A stretch of DNA of 64,000 bases, taken from NCBI GenBank assembly GCA_964630875.1, contig CAZVXF010000001.1:40920-104919 (forward strand). The letters run 5' to 3'. This stretch comes from DAIDHZ01 sp035480255. Its GTDB lineage: Bacteria > Chlamydiota > Chlamydiia > Chlamydiales > SM23-39. The first letter of the stretch is position 1. The number at the start of each line of letters is the position of its first letter. Below are positions 41,604 to 49,475 of the stretch, one piece after another. Under the pieces are notes generated by a model, which saw only the letters and a program-made list of their open reading frames with translations, had not been told where the DNA came from and ran no database searches. The position numbers were made by a program, and so were the translations under genes.

Positions 41604-41738
41604 ATGAAACGCACATACAACCCAAGCAAGCTAAAGAGAGCACGCAAGTTCGGATTCCGTGCCCGAATGAAAACAGTGGGAGGCCGCAAGGTCATCCGCC
41701 GTCGCAGAAATGTGGGCAGAAAGCAACTCGCGGCTTAA
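41604..41738 (+). CDS. rpmH: 50S ribosomal protein L34
   Basis: The 44-residue protein MKRTYNPSKLKRARKFGFR ... VIRRRRNVGRKQLAA matches L34 along its whole length. The ribosome binding site GGATGAACC overlaps an ATG at 41597 that opens the +1 frame; that frame stays open through all of rpmH and continues into rnpA (see findings). The classical rpmH-rnpA order is kept, but yidD and yidC are not next to it. Confidence 0.98.
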   Translation: MKRTYNPSKLKRARKFGFRARMKTVGGRKVIRRRRNVGRKQLAA

Positions 41739-41746
41739 GTAAATCC

Positions 41747-42046
41747 TTGCTCCTTAAAAAAAGGTGTGAATTTAAGAGCGTCAGAGAGAAAGGAAATCGT
41801 CTTATAGGTCGTTTCCTTTGCATCGATCAAAAGAAAGGCGCACCTTTACGCTTTGGGATTACTGTATCCAAAAAATTTGGCAATTCCCCCGAAAGAAATC
41901 GATTCAAACGATTGGTCAGGGAATCTTTTCGTACAGCTCTCCATCTACTTCCCCAAGATTCAGAATTGAATATTTCACCACGCAATTTTGCAAAGCACGC
42001 GAAAATGAATGACATTCAAAATGAATTGCTCAGTTTGCTAAAATAA
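41747..42046 (+). CDS. rnpA: Ribonuclease P protein component
   Basis: The RNase P protein helps the catalytic RNA process tRNA 5' ends. The hallmark RNR motif is in PERNRFKRLVRESF, preceded by FGITVSKKFGN; the N-terminal helix is LLKKRCEFKSV. There is no ATG or GTG start after rpmH: the only usual start is TTG at 41747, giving 99 residues, which is short for the family (about 110-120). Alternatively the frame is read from ATG 41597, inside which rpmH is nested (149 residues). Similarity to family N-termini appears to extend into the overlap (LSKSLLLKK). The start is therefore uncertain. Confidence 0.88.
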   Translation: MLLKKRCEFKSVREKGNRLIGRFLCIDQKKGAPLRFGITVSKKFGNSPERNRFKRLVRESFRTALHLLPQDSELNISPRNFAKHAKMNDIQNELLSLLK

Positions 42047-42070
42047 CAGAATTGACGACAGAGCACACAG

Positions 42071-44020
42071 ATGCATGGATTGAATAAAGATCAGGAAAAA
42101 GCTGTTCGGACAATTCATGGTCGTGTCCTGATTCTAGCTGGCGCTGGTAGCGGGAAAACACGTGTCATTGTACATCGCATCGCCCATCTGATCAAAGATC
42201 ATCACGTCGATCCATCGCAAATTGTAGGGCTTACTTTCACAAATAAAGCTGCAGCGGAGATGCGTCATCGTTTGGAGTCTCTCATCGGCGCAAATGTTGC
42301 AAAAAAAGTTATCCTTGCGACCTTTCATAGCTTTTGCATGCATATTTTGCGTAAAGAAATTGCATTGCTTGGCTATACACGTGATTTTAGTCTGTACGAT
42401 GAGCGTGATTTAGAGAGAATGGTCCAACAGATTGCGAAAGAAATGCTGGGAATAGACAAGGATCTCCCCTCACTTGCCTCAACGCATGCTGCAATTGCTC
42501 AAGCATCTAATATGGGTGGAGAAAAAGCCGTCCGTACTTGGCATGATCAATTTTCTAAAGATGTCTATCTACGTTTACAAACTACTTTAAGAGCTCATAA
42601 TGCAGTCAATTTTGATAACTTGATAAACTTATCGATTCAGCTTTTTGAACAGTTTCCTGAGGTCTTAGATCGTTACCAAGAACAATTCCGCTATTTTCTC
42701 ATTGACGAATTTCAAGATACCAATCCAGCTCAACTCCGCTTGGCAGAGCTCCTTGCAAAAAAATATCGGAATCTTTGCGTTGTAGGCGATGATGATCAAT
42801 CCATTTATGGATGGCGTGGGGCTCAAATTGCAGGAATTTTAGAGTTTAAAGCAGATTCGGTGATTAAGCTTGAGCAAAATTACCGATCACTTCCAACGAT
42901 TTTAAACGCGGCGAATGCGGTCATTCAAAACAATAAAAATCGGCACAATAAAAAACTATGGACTTCGGAAAACTTTGAGGAGCCAATTGAAGTTTTTAAT
43001 GCCCCGTCAGATAGCGATGAAGCCAATGCTGTGATTCATCGGTTGATCCATTTTCACAAGCAGGGAATTCCCTGGAAAGATATGGCGATTCTCTATCGAT
43101 CGAACGCCTTATCGCGAAATTTAGAAATGGCATTAATCAATGCTTCTTGGCAACGCAAGGAAGAATGGGTCAGAGGCATTCCTTACGAGGTCTTCGGAGG
43201 TCTTGAATTTTCGGAGCGCAGCGAGATTAAAGATTTGCTCAGTTTTTTGCGTGTGATTGCAAACCCAAAAGATCAAGAAGCGCTTCTTCGTATTATCAAT
43301 GTTCCTCGAAGAGGGATTTCGGATCAATTTCTGGATGAACTCACGAAGTTCAATCGCTCATCTAACACGCCCCTCTGGGAAGTGTTATGCAACGTAACGC
43401 ATGAGCAATTTCCGACGCATCGCAGGGGTGTTCAAGGTGTCCATTCTTTTGTGAATCTAATCCGCACAGCACAAAACCGATTTGCCAACCCTCCCCTCCA
43501 TGAAGCATTACAGTGGTTTTTGGAAGCGATTCACTATAAAAAAGCCATTGAAGAAGATGTGAAAAGCGATAAAATGCGCGATTTTAAATGGGAAAACGTG
43601 CAGGAATGCGTCAATGCGCTGAGTGCTTATGAAAAAGACAACGCGCCGATTCTTCAATCGTTCATCGCAGATACTGCGTTGAAACCCACTCAATTTGCAA
43701 CAAAAAAAGAGAATGATGACAGAGTCCATTTAATGACTCTTCATAGCGCAAAGGGATTGGAATTTCCGGTCTGTTTCATTGTGGGTCTCGAAGATCATAT
43801 TCTCCCTCATGAAAAAAGCCGCGAAATCACAGGAATTGAAGAGGAGAGAAGACTTTTTTATGTAGGGATCACACGAAGCCGGAAAAAACTCATTTTGAGT
43901 ATGGCGCGCGCCCGAATGCGGATGGGAAAAGCAGTTCCGACGAATCCCTCGCGTTTCCTTTTTGAAATCCCCAAAACACTCCTGAAGGTAACAGCTCATG
44001 ACTGTCATTTTGCGTCATAG
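42071..44020 (+). CDS. UvrD/PcrA/Rep-type superfamily I DNA helicase
   Basis: The 649-residue 3'-5' helicase contains motif I LAGAGSGKTRVIVHRIAHL, motif Ia GLTFTNKAAAEMRHR, motif II IDEFQDTNPAQ, motif III VVGDDDQSIYGWRGA, motif V LMTLHSAKGLEFPVCFIVGLE and motif VI EERRLFYVGITRSRKKL. It acts in repair and replication restart. The C-terminal UvrD tail is short, so Rep, UvrD and PcrA cannot be told apart. It ends with a long overlap (43998-44020) with the most upstream reading of the next gene, but the preferred start of that gene lies after the stop. Confidence 0.95.
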   Translation: MHGLNKDQEKAVRTIHGRVLILAGAGSGKTRVIVHRIAHLIKDHHVDPSQIVGLTFTNKAAAEMRHRLESLIGANVAKKVILATFHSFCMHILRKEIALLGYTRDFSLYDERDLERMVQQIAKEMLGIDKDLPSLASTHAAIAQASNMGGEKAVRTWHDQFSKDVYLRLQTTLRAHNAVNFDNLINLSIQLFEQFPEVLDRYQEQFRYFLIDEFQDTNPAQLRLAELLAKKYRNLCVVGDDDQSIYGWRGAQIAGILEFKADSVIKLEQNYRSLPTILNAANAVIQNNKNRHNKKLWTSENFEEPIEVFNAPSDSDEANAVIHRLIHFHKQGIPWKDMAILYRSNALSRNLEMALINASWQRKEEWVRGIPYEVFGGLEFSERSEIKDLLSFLRVIANPKDQEALLRIINVPRRGISDQFLDELTKFNRSSNTPLWEVLCNVTHEQFPTHRRGVQGVHSFVNLIRTAQNRFANPPLHEALQWFLEAIHYKKAIEEDVKSDKMRDFKWENVQECVNALSAYEKDNAPILQSFIADTALKPTQFATKKENDDRVHLMTLHSAKGLEFPVCFIVGLEDHILPHEKSREITGIEEERRLFYVGITRSRKKLILSMARARMRMGKAVPTNPSRFLFEIPKTLLKVTAHDCHFAS

Positions 44021-44060
44021 ACGAGAAAATTTGAAAAAATGCTCTCTAAGGGGTTTAGAA

Positions 44061-44456
44061 ATGCGTTGCGACTTTCGTTTCTTTACTTACCCACAAGATG
44101 CTCTTCCAGAAATGCCCTCCTTTATTCTTCTGAAAATGGGAGCTCCACCACTCACAAAAGCAGATTCAGATAAACACCTATTCCTCATAGATGGAACATG
44201 GCATCTGGCTTCGATGATGGAGAAAAATTTGCCCAAAGGATTGATAGAACGAAGTCTTCCCAGCCATTTTCGTACCGCTTATCCGCGGCGTCAAACAAAA
44301 TGTCCTGATCCAGAAACGGGCCTTGCTTCGATTGAAGCTCTTTATATTGCGTTCTTTATTTTGGGCAGGCCACTGGACGGGTTGTTAGATCACTATTATT
44401 GGAAAGATGCTTTTTTGAAGCTGAACCCAGAGCTGTTATCAAAGTCCCCTGATTGA
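44061..44456 (+). CDS. DTW / Tsr3-like aminocarboxypropyltransferase-family protein
   Basis: The product is 131 residues. The block FLIDGTWHLASMM (DGTW in place of DTW), then FRTAYPRRQTKCPDP..GLASIEAL follows the order of DTW and Tsr3 proteins, SPOUT-fold enzymes that add an acp group to uridine of tRNA or rRNA. The start at 44061 has an AAGGGG ribosome binding site; an ATG at 43998 would begin inside the helicase gene. The last 101 bases overlap the convergent tdk gene. Whether the enzyme modifies tRNA or rRNA cannot be told here. Confidence 0.7.
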   Translation: MRCDFRFFTYPQDALPEMPSFILLKMGAPPLTKADSDKHLFLIDGTWHLASMMEKNLPKGLIERSLPSHFRTAYPRRQTKCPDPETGLASIEALYIAFFILGRPLDGLLDHYYWKDAFLKLNPELLSKSPD

Positions 44457-45012
44457 TCTGTGTTTGATAGCATTTATAACATACAGGAAAATATTTCTCT
44501 TCGCTTCCCAAATCAACAGATGGCCCAACATTCGTGGCGACCCCATTCACGTGTTTTAAATTCAGGATCGACTTTCGATCGCAATAATGGCACGTTGCCT
44601 TCACCTCTTCGATGGAATCTGCCAATTCCATTAATCTGAGAGAGCCTTCAAAAAGATGTGATTTAAAATCGGTTCTCAAGCCATAGCAAAGAACGGGAAT
44701 ATCATAATCTAATGTAATTCGACGCAGTTCATCAATCACAGTCGCTGATAAAAATTGCGCTTCATCGACAAGAACGCAATCAACATCCTTATAATTTACG
44801 CTTCGAATCGAGCCGACATCGACAACAAGCAGATCGGCTTGCATTTCAAGACCCGCTCGCGACTTAATACACTCTTTTCCAAAGCGAGTATCTAAATCAG
44901 GCTTCATTAAAAGCACTTTCTTACCCTGATATCGATAATTATGTGCTACTGCCAGTAAATTGAGAGTTTTTGCGCTTCCCACTGTTCCATGACGAAAATA
45001 CAATTTAGCCAT
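44356..45012 (-). CDS. tdk: Thymidine kinase (type II)
   Basis: The 218-residue enzyme phosphorylates thymidine for salvage, useful for an intracellular parasite. The P-loop reads FRHGTVGSAKT (GSAKT instead of the common SGKT, seen in a subgroup), the DEAQ motif is CVLVDEAQFLS, and the lasso/zinc part has two Cys pairs (CHYC and CYKC). The start at 45012 has an AGGGTCA ribosome binding site; upstream starts lack one. The last 34 codons overlap the convergent DTW gene and extend past the usual C-terminus. Confidence 0.93.
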   Translation of the reverse strand: MAKLYFRHGTVGSAKTLNLLAVAHNYRYQGKKVLLMKPDLDTRFGKECIKSRAGLEMQADLLVVDVGSIRSVNYKDVDCVLVDEAQFLSATVIDELRRITLDYDIPVLCYGLRTDFKSHLFEGSLRLMELADSIEEVKATCHYCDRKSILNLKHVNGVATNVGPSVDLGSEEKYFPVCYKCYQTQINQGTLITALGSASKKHLSNNSDLTTRPVACPK

Positions 45013-45134
45013 ATTGACCCTAATCTGTATCGCAGAAAAATTCCGCAATCTTTGTGTTTGCAATATAGTGGACTTTCAATTTTCGATCAAACAAATCACA
45101 CAGAAAAATACAATCACTCATTGACTTCTTGCTA

Positions 45135-45533
45135 CTACTTTCTTTTGACCATGAACAAAAGCCAAGTCATCAACACAAAGCCAATCAAACTAATGAATGA
45201 GAAAATTCCGTGAAATCCTTCGGTAGAACAAGGGACTCCCATTCGACAAATGTGTGCTTTTTGTATGAAAGAAACATAGGGTTGTAATATATGCACGATG
45301 GAAAAAAAGCTCCCGAGTATTGCCAAAGGAATTGCATAGACAACAATCATGGTCTCGCCTCGATATACAGCGATTCCTAAAAGAATCACCAAAGGAAAAA
45401 GGAAAGTTCTTTGATACCAACAAAGTGGGCATGGAGAGTTACCAAATATTTCTCCATAAATTAAACTGACACATAAACCGATCAGAGCAATCACCCAAGC
45501 AAAGTAAAGTCCATTTTTTCGAAGTCGTCTCAT
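45135..45533 (-). CDS. DsbB/BdbC-like disulfide bond oxidoreductase
   Basis: The 132-residue four-helix membrane protein has the quinone-proximal pair in NSPCPLCWYQR and a second periplasmic Cys pair (IQKAHICRMGVPCS). It reoxidises a DsbA-like partner, passing electrons to quinone. The partner is encoded just upstream with a four-base overlap. Oxidative folding is important for the Cys-rich chlamydial outer membrane proteins. In this window it may also serve the Cys-rich lipoprotein at 51044. Confidence 0.92.
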   Translation of the reverse strand: MRRLRKNGLYFAWVIALIGLCVSLIYGEIFGNSPCPLCWYQRTFLFPLVILLGIAVYRGETMIVVYAIPLAILGSFFSIVHILQPYVSFIQKAHICRMGVPCSTEGFHGIFSFISLIGFVLMTWLLFMVKRK

Positions 45534-46147
45534 TGCATTTTTTCCAGTTGCTGAATTCGTCTTTGTAAAGATTCAAAAGAATCGGTCGAAGTTTCGTATC
45601 CATTCACAAAAAGCATGGGGGTCCCAAAATCAGGAATCTGACTTGTAGCCCACGCCAAGTTTCTCTCAATTTCACCATAAAATATTTTTTTATCAATTGC
45701 GTAAGCGAGTCGTTCAAGGTCGATGCCTCCCACATTCTCTGCGACCCTCAAAATGCCAGACTTTCCGATCCCTTGCATTTCCGATAAAGCGATGATAAAT
45801 GCAAGGAACTGACTCGGCGCGATTCGATGAACTGCAATGGCTGCATTGGCTAATTGATTGGACCCTGGCTCAAAGGCAACAGGAACAACGGTGAGCCTAG
45901 CTTTGTCTGTGTCTATATAATCTTTGGCAATTCGAGGAAGAACGTTTCTTGTGAAATGGTGACAATTGACACAAGCAAAGTCTTCAAATAAGACAACCTG
46001 AAATTGACCTTTTCCGATTGTCGGATGTCCTATCGTACTAAATGTAAGTTGGTTAGGGAGTTGGAAGGTTTTATACACGCCAGCGCCAATCAAAACAAGT
46101 AGTGCGACGATAACTGTTATTATTACTCTTTTTTGTCTCTTTTCCAT
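45530..46147 (-). CDS. DsbA/DsbG-like thioredoxin-fold disulfide oxidoreductase
   Basis: The product is about 205 residues with an N-terminal membrane anchor (RVIITVIVALLVLIGAGVY), then a DsbA-type thioredoxin fold with the active site FACVNCHHF (CVNC). The C-terminal domain shows TPMLFVNGYE, the cis-proline/substrate loop. Start choice is open between ATG 46147 and ATG 46156, with a GGGGGTG stretch nearby; the longer reading from 46234 lacks support. It is co-translated with the DsbB-like partner downstream, giving a complete periplasmic oxidation pair. Confidence 0.9.
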   Translation of the reverse strand: MEKRQKRVIITVIVALLVLIGAGVYKTFQLPNQLTFSTIGHPTIGKGQFQVVLFEDFACVNCHHFTRNVLPRIAKDYIDTDKARLTVVPVAFEPGSNQLANAAIAVHRIAPSQFLAFIIALSEMQGIGKSGILRVAENVGGIDLERLAYAIDKKIFYGEIERNLAWATSQIPDFGTPMLFVNGYETSTDSFESLQRRIQQLEKMQ

Positions 46148-46247
46148 CACCCCCATATATTCAAGAAAAGATTTTTCATCAATAAAATTATTATACAAGC
46201 AAAAATCTCCGGGTAAGACTATTATATTTGGCAAAAAGGAGGAGTTT

Positions 46248-47342
46248 ATGAACTCGCTAGATACGGACTATTTATTTGGGACTGTAGGAACTGTCGCAGG
46301 GACATCAATTGCCTTAACAATCGATTGTCGTTTAAGAGAAGGTCAATCGATTTTAGAAAATCTCACGATAGCAAAGGTACAGCGGGCAGCTCTCTACGCG
46401 ATCGCATCGATTGCCCCTATCATCACAGCCTTTGCTTCTAAAGAAAAAGGAGCTGTTCTTCTTTCTCTGGTCGGCTCTGCATTGTGTGTTTTTGGTGCTT
46501 CCCGGATTCGCGATTATGATGACGCAAAAGAACTCCAAATCATGAAAACCTTGGCAGAAGGAATGACTTTTCGTGAGCTCAAACAAACACACGGCTTAGA
46601 TCGCCTCGTAAAATATCAAATGGTTCAAGATTTGCCAGCAAAGTTTTCTCTAGCCTATTCAAACGTCCCTTTTAGTTCGATTCTGAAAGAGCATTCCTTA
46701 GCGCAAATCGCACAATATCAATTAGCACCCTTGACGATGACAGGTTTTCTACATGATAAATTCATCCACGAACTCTCTGCTAGAAAATGGGATTTCTTGA
46801 ATGAAAGAAATTTTAGCAATCCATTGTATACAAATATTTTATCAACTGAGATGTATATTCAATTATCGCAAATTACAACAGAGCTCGGACACATTGATAA
46901 AGCGTATCAAAGAACGCTTGATGAGCTCAATATTGCCTATTCCGGAAGAACAGATGTTCTTTTAGCAAAATTTGCAGAAAGAGAGCGCAATATCCCAGTT
47001 CTTGCGCGCAAATTCGGAGATCTAGTCGCTTCACAAGCTACAGGCAACGCATTTGGGAACGCTGCGTTCAATGCTGTTTGGGATGAGAGTACAAAAAACA
47101 TCTTCCGCGATGTAGCAAATGGGTATAACGTCGCTGAAGCTGCAGGAAAATATGCTGAGAGGGCAGAGTTTGAAAGACTTCACGCCGAACTGAAACAAGA
47201 TCGAGAAAATCCAATTCTCATTGCTCGAGGAGCGCAAGAGCAAAGATCTTATGACCTTGGCTTGAGAGAAGCGCAACAAGTGCGCGAAGCAAGTATTGCA
47301 CAAATGGAAAATACACTCGCTGAAATTATCGCAAGGAATTGA
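46248..47342 (+). CDS. Unknown 364-residue protein with hydrophobic N-terminal hairpin
   Basis: The gene has a strong AGGAGG-type ribosome binding site and is followed by a hairpin terminator, so it is a stand-alone transcription unit. The N-terminus has a short hydrophobic stretch (about 8-25) and a pair of close transmembrane helices (about 46-85). This bilobed pattern is seen in chlamydial inclusion membrane (Inc) proteins, but other explanations are possible. The rest is helical, with an Ala-rich segment (SQATGNAFGNAAFNAVWDE) and a C-terminal coiled coil. No Sec signal and no known domain. Inc-like is a suggestion only. Confidence 0.6.
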   Translation: MNSLDTDYLFGTVGTVAGTSIALTIDCRLREGQSILENLTIAKVQRAALYAIASIAPIITAFASKEKGAVLLSLVGSALCVFGASRIRDYDDAKELQIMKTLAEGMTFRELKQTHGLDRLVKYQMVQDLPAKFSLAYSNVPFSSILKEHSLAQIAQYQLAPLTMTGFLHDKFIHELSARKWDFLNERNFSNPLYTNILSTEMYIQLSQITTELGHIDKAYQRTLDELNIAYSGRTDVLLAKFAERERNIPVLARKFGDLVASQATGNAFGNAAFNAVWDESTKNIFRDVANGYNVAEAAGKYAERAEFERLHAELKQDRENPILIARGAQEQRSYDLGLREAQQVREASIAQMENTLAEIIARN

Positions 47343-47346
47343 CTTT

Positions 47347-47375
47347 TACCCCTAAATTGGCTACTTTTAGGGGTA
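47347..47375 (+). terminator. Terminator of the 364-residue gene
   Basis: A perfect 10-bp stem (TACCCCTAAA / TTTAGGGGTA) with a 9-base loop starts five bases after the stop. A short T-rich stretch follows. Confidence 0.65.
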
Positions 47376-47475
47376 TGAACTTATCTGTTTTTAGTAGATG
47401 CCGAAAGAATGTGAATCTCAGGCAAATAAATCCAAAACTAGGATAGGTTCTTAATACATAACAGGAAATATCTCT

Positions 47476-48720
47476 CTGACATCTTCTATTCAACCTAAAA
47501 TTTATTCACTCGACGAACACCAAATTAGTGTCGATCAGATTGATCCTCAAGCACATTATGTCATCCAAAAGCTCAGAGAAGCGGGATATAAAGCGTATCT
47601 TGTTGGGGGTGGCGTCCGAGATCTTCTCTTAAAGCAAAAACCCAAAGATTTCGACATTTCAACTTCCGCACGACCTGAAGAGGTCCGCTCGATTTTCAGG
47701 AATGCGATTTTAATCGGCAGGCGTTTTCGCTTAGCCCACGTACGTTTTGGGAAAAAGATTATCGAGGTATCCACTTTTCGCGCTGGAGAAACAGAAGAGG
47801 CGGGATTAATTGTTCGCGATAACGTCTGGGGAAGCGAAGAGGAAGATGTCTTACGCCGCGACTTTACAATCAACGGTCTTTTTTACGATCCAGAAACGCA
47901 GGAGATCATCGATTATGTGGATGGTTATGTTGATCTCGAAAAAAGAATTTTAAGAACCATTGGCAAACCAGAAGTTCGCTTTAGCCAAGACCCAGTACGG
48001 ATGATCCGCCTCATTAAATTTTGCGCGAGATTTAATTTTGAAATTGAGAAACCTACCTTCGAAGCGCTTCTTGCATGTAAAGGGGAAATTTTAAAGAGTT
48101 CTTCTGCTCGCGTTTTTGAAGAACTGCTCAGAATGCTTGAATCTGGATCCGCAAAAACATTTTTCCATCTTTTGCATCAATATGGGATCCTTCATTCTTT
48201 GCTGCCGGAGCTTGCTCATTATCTTGAGATTAAGCCAGAAACAAGTCTTTTCTCATTGCTCGAAGAAATTGATTCAGAGGTTAAAAAACAGACCTCAGCG
48301 ATTGATCGATCGCTTCTTGTATCCGCTCTTTTGTTCCCTTTATTTGATGAATATTTAAAAGCAAGAACGGCAAATCAAGATAAGCTTCCGCATTTAGGAC
48401 AAATTGCAGAGTCAGCCAATCATGTGATTGATTGTATCTTCAACCCATTTTTTACAATTCCGCGCAAACTGAGAAGCATTGTTGCGTTCTTAATGACGAC
48501 CCAATATCGCTTTGTCCCTTTGGATGGGAAAGGCGTTAAAAAGCCGAGAGCTCCAAGCGATCCTTTTTTCCCAACTGCGCTTCATCTGTTAAAGCTTCGT
48601 GCGAACGTTCATACAGAGCTTCTTCCGCACTATACATTATGGACAGAAACCGCATTTACTGAAGCTGTTTCAACAGAAATTGAATCGTCTCGCCCACGTC
48701 GCAGGAGAAGGAGAAGATGA
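47476..48720 (+). CDS. pcnB: Poly(A) polymerase / CCA-adding-family nucleotidyltransferase PcnB
   Basis: The frame is clearly PcnB: YLVGGGVRDLLL, PKDFDISTSARPEEV (catalytic DxD), IGRRFRLAHVRFG, EEEDVLRRDFTINGLFYDP and RFSQDPVRMIRLIKFCARF. It ends in an Arg-rich tail (RPRRRRRR). The enzyme adds poly(A) tails that promote RNA decay. Within this open frame there is no ATG, GTG or TTG before GTG 47917, which lies well inside the conserved domain. The most likely start is CTG at 47476, nine bases after an AGGA, giving 414 residues. Other non-standard starts (ATC, ATT) or a 5' frameshift are possible. The gene overlaps the hydrolase by four bases. Confidence 0.88.
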   Translation: MTSSIQPKIYSLDEHQISVDQIDPQAHYVIQKLREAGYKAYLVGGGVRDLLLKQKPKDFDISTSARPEEVRSIFRNAILIGRRFRLAHVRFGKKIIEVSTFRAGETEEAGLIVRDNVWGSEEEDVLRRDFTINGLFYDPETQEIIDYVDGYVDLEKRILRTIGKPEVRFSQDPVRMIRLIKFCARFNFEIEKPTFEALLACKGEILKSSSARVFEELLRMLESGSAKTFFHLLHQYGILHSLLPELAHYLEIKPETSLFSLLEEIDSEVKKQTSAIDRSLLVSALLFPLFDEYLKARTANQDKLPHLGQIAESANHVIDCIFNPFFTIPRKLRSIVAFLMTTQYRFVPLDGKGVKKPRAPSDPFFPTALHLLKLRANVHTELLPHYTLWTETAFTEAVSTEIESSRPRRRRRRR

Positions 48721-49475
48721 TGAAGCCCAATTGTTGCGCCATCAATGTCGCGCCTGATATCACTTTGTATCATTCAGGACCGCCCTTAGATTACGGACCA
48801 CTCCCCTCTTTTTTCTATTTTGCCCTTTCTGGAACTGATTCGTTAATGTTAGAGCCCTATAATCAACCGGTCGAATTTTTGCATGGGCAGATGATCCGCG
48901 TATTTTCAATGACCCTGCCAGGCCATGAAAGCAATCTTCCAGCATCAAAAGCAATTGAGGTTTGGGCTGATGATTTGAGCCAAAAAAAAGATCCAATCAA
49001 CGACTTTTTAGACGCTTTTGAAAAAGCTTTGGATTTTGCAATTCAACAGAAATTTGTGGATCCTAAGAAAATCGCAGTCGGTGGACTTTCTCGAGGTGGT
49101 TTTATTGCACTACACGCAGCCGCTCGCGAAGAAAGACTCAAATATGTTGTAGCTTTTGCACCGATCACTGATTTGACTCAAGTGCATGAATTTTCTTCCA
49201 TTCAAGAAAAGGTGAGATTTCTCGATCTTTCTCAGATCAGCCAAAAGCTCATTCAACAAAATATTCGGCTCTATATTAGCAATCATGACACGCGCGTTTC
49301 TACACAGTCGTGCTTTGATTTTGCGATGTCTGTTGTAAAAAGTGCAACTTCTCATCAGATCCGATCTCCGAAAGTTGAATTCATTCTTTATCCACCCATT
49401 GGCCATCAAGGTCATGGTACGCCCCCTGAAATTTTCAAAGCGGGCGCAGATTGGATTATATCGTGTCTGAAATAG
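48717..49475 (+). CDS. Alpha/beta hydrolase, dienelactone hydrolase or acyl-peptidase-like
   Basis: The 252-residue protein shows the nucleophile elbow VGGLSRGGFIAL (Ser), a candidate acid Asp in ISNHDTRVS, and a catalytic His in PIGHQGHGTP. The fold is that of prolyl-oligopeptidase-like or dienelactone hydrolase-like enzymes. The substrate is unknown. It is inserted between pcnB and lpxB, which are neighbours in Chlamydia as I recall, with overlaps at both ends, so all three are one transcript. No signal peptide. Confidence 0.85.
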   Translation: MMKPNCCAINVAPDITLYHSGPPLDYGPLPSFFYFALSGTDSLMLEPYNQPVEFLHGQMIRVFSMTLPGHESNLPASKAIEVWADDLSQKKDPINDFLDAFEKALDFAIQQKFVDPKKIAVGGLSRGGFIALHAAAREERLKYVVAFAPITDLTQVHEFSSIQEKVRFLDLSQISQKLIQQNIRLYISNHDTRVSTQSCFDFAMSVVKSATSHQIRSPKVEFILYPPIGHQGHGTPPEIFKAGADWIISCLK

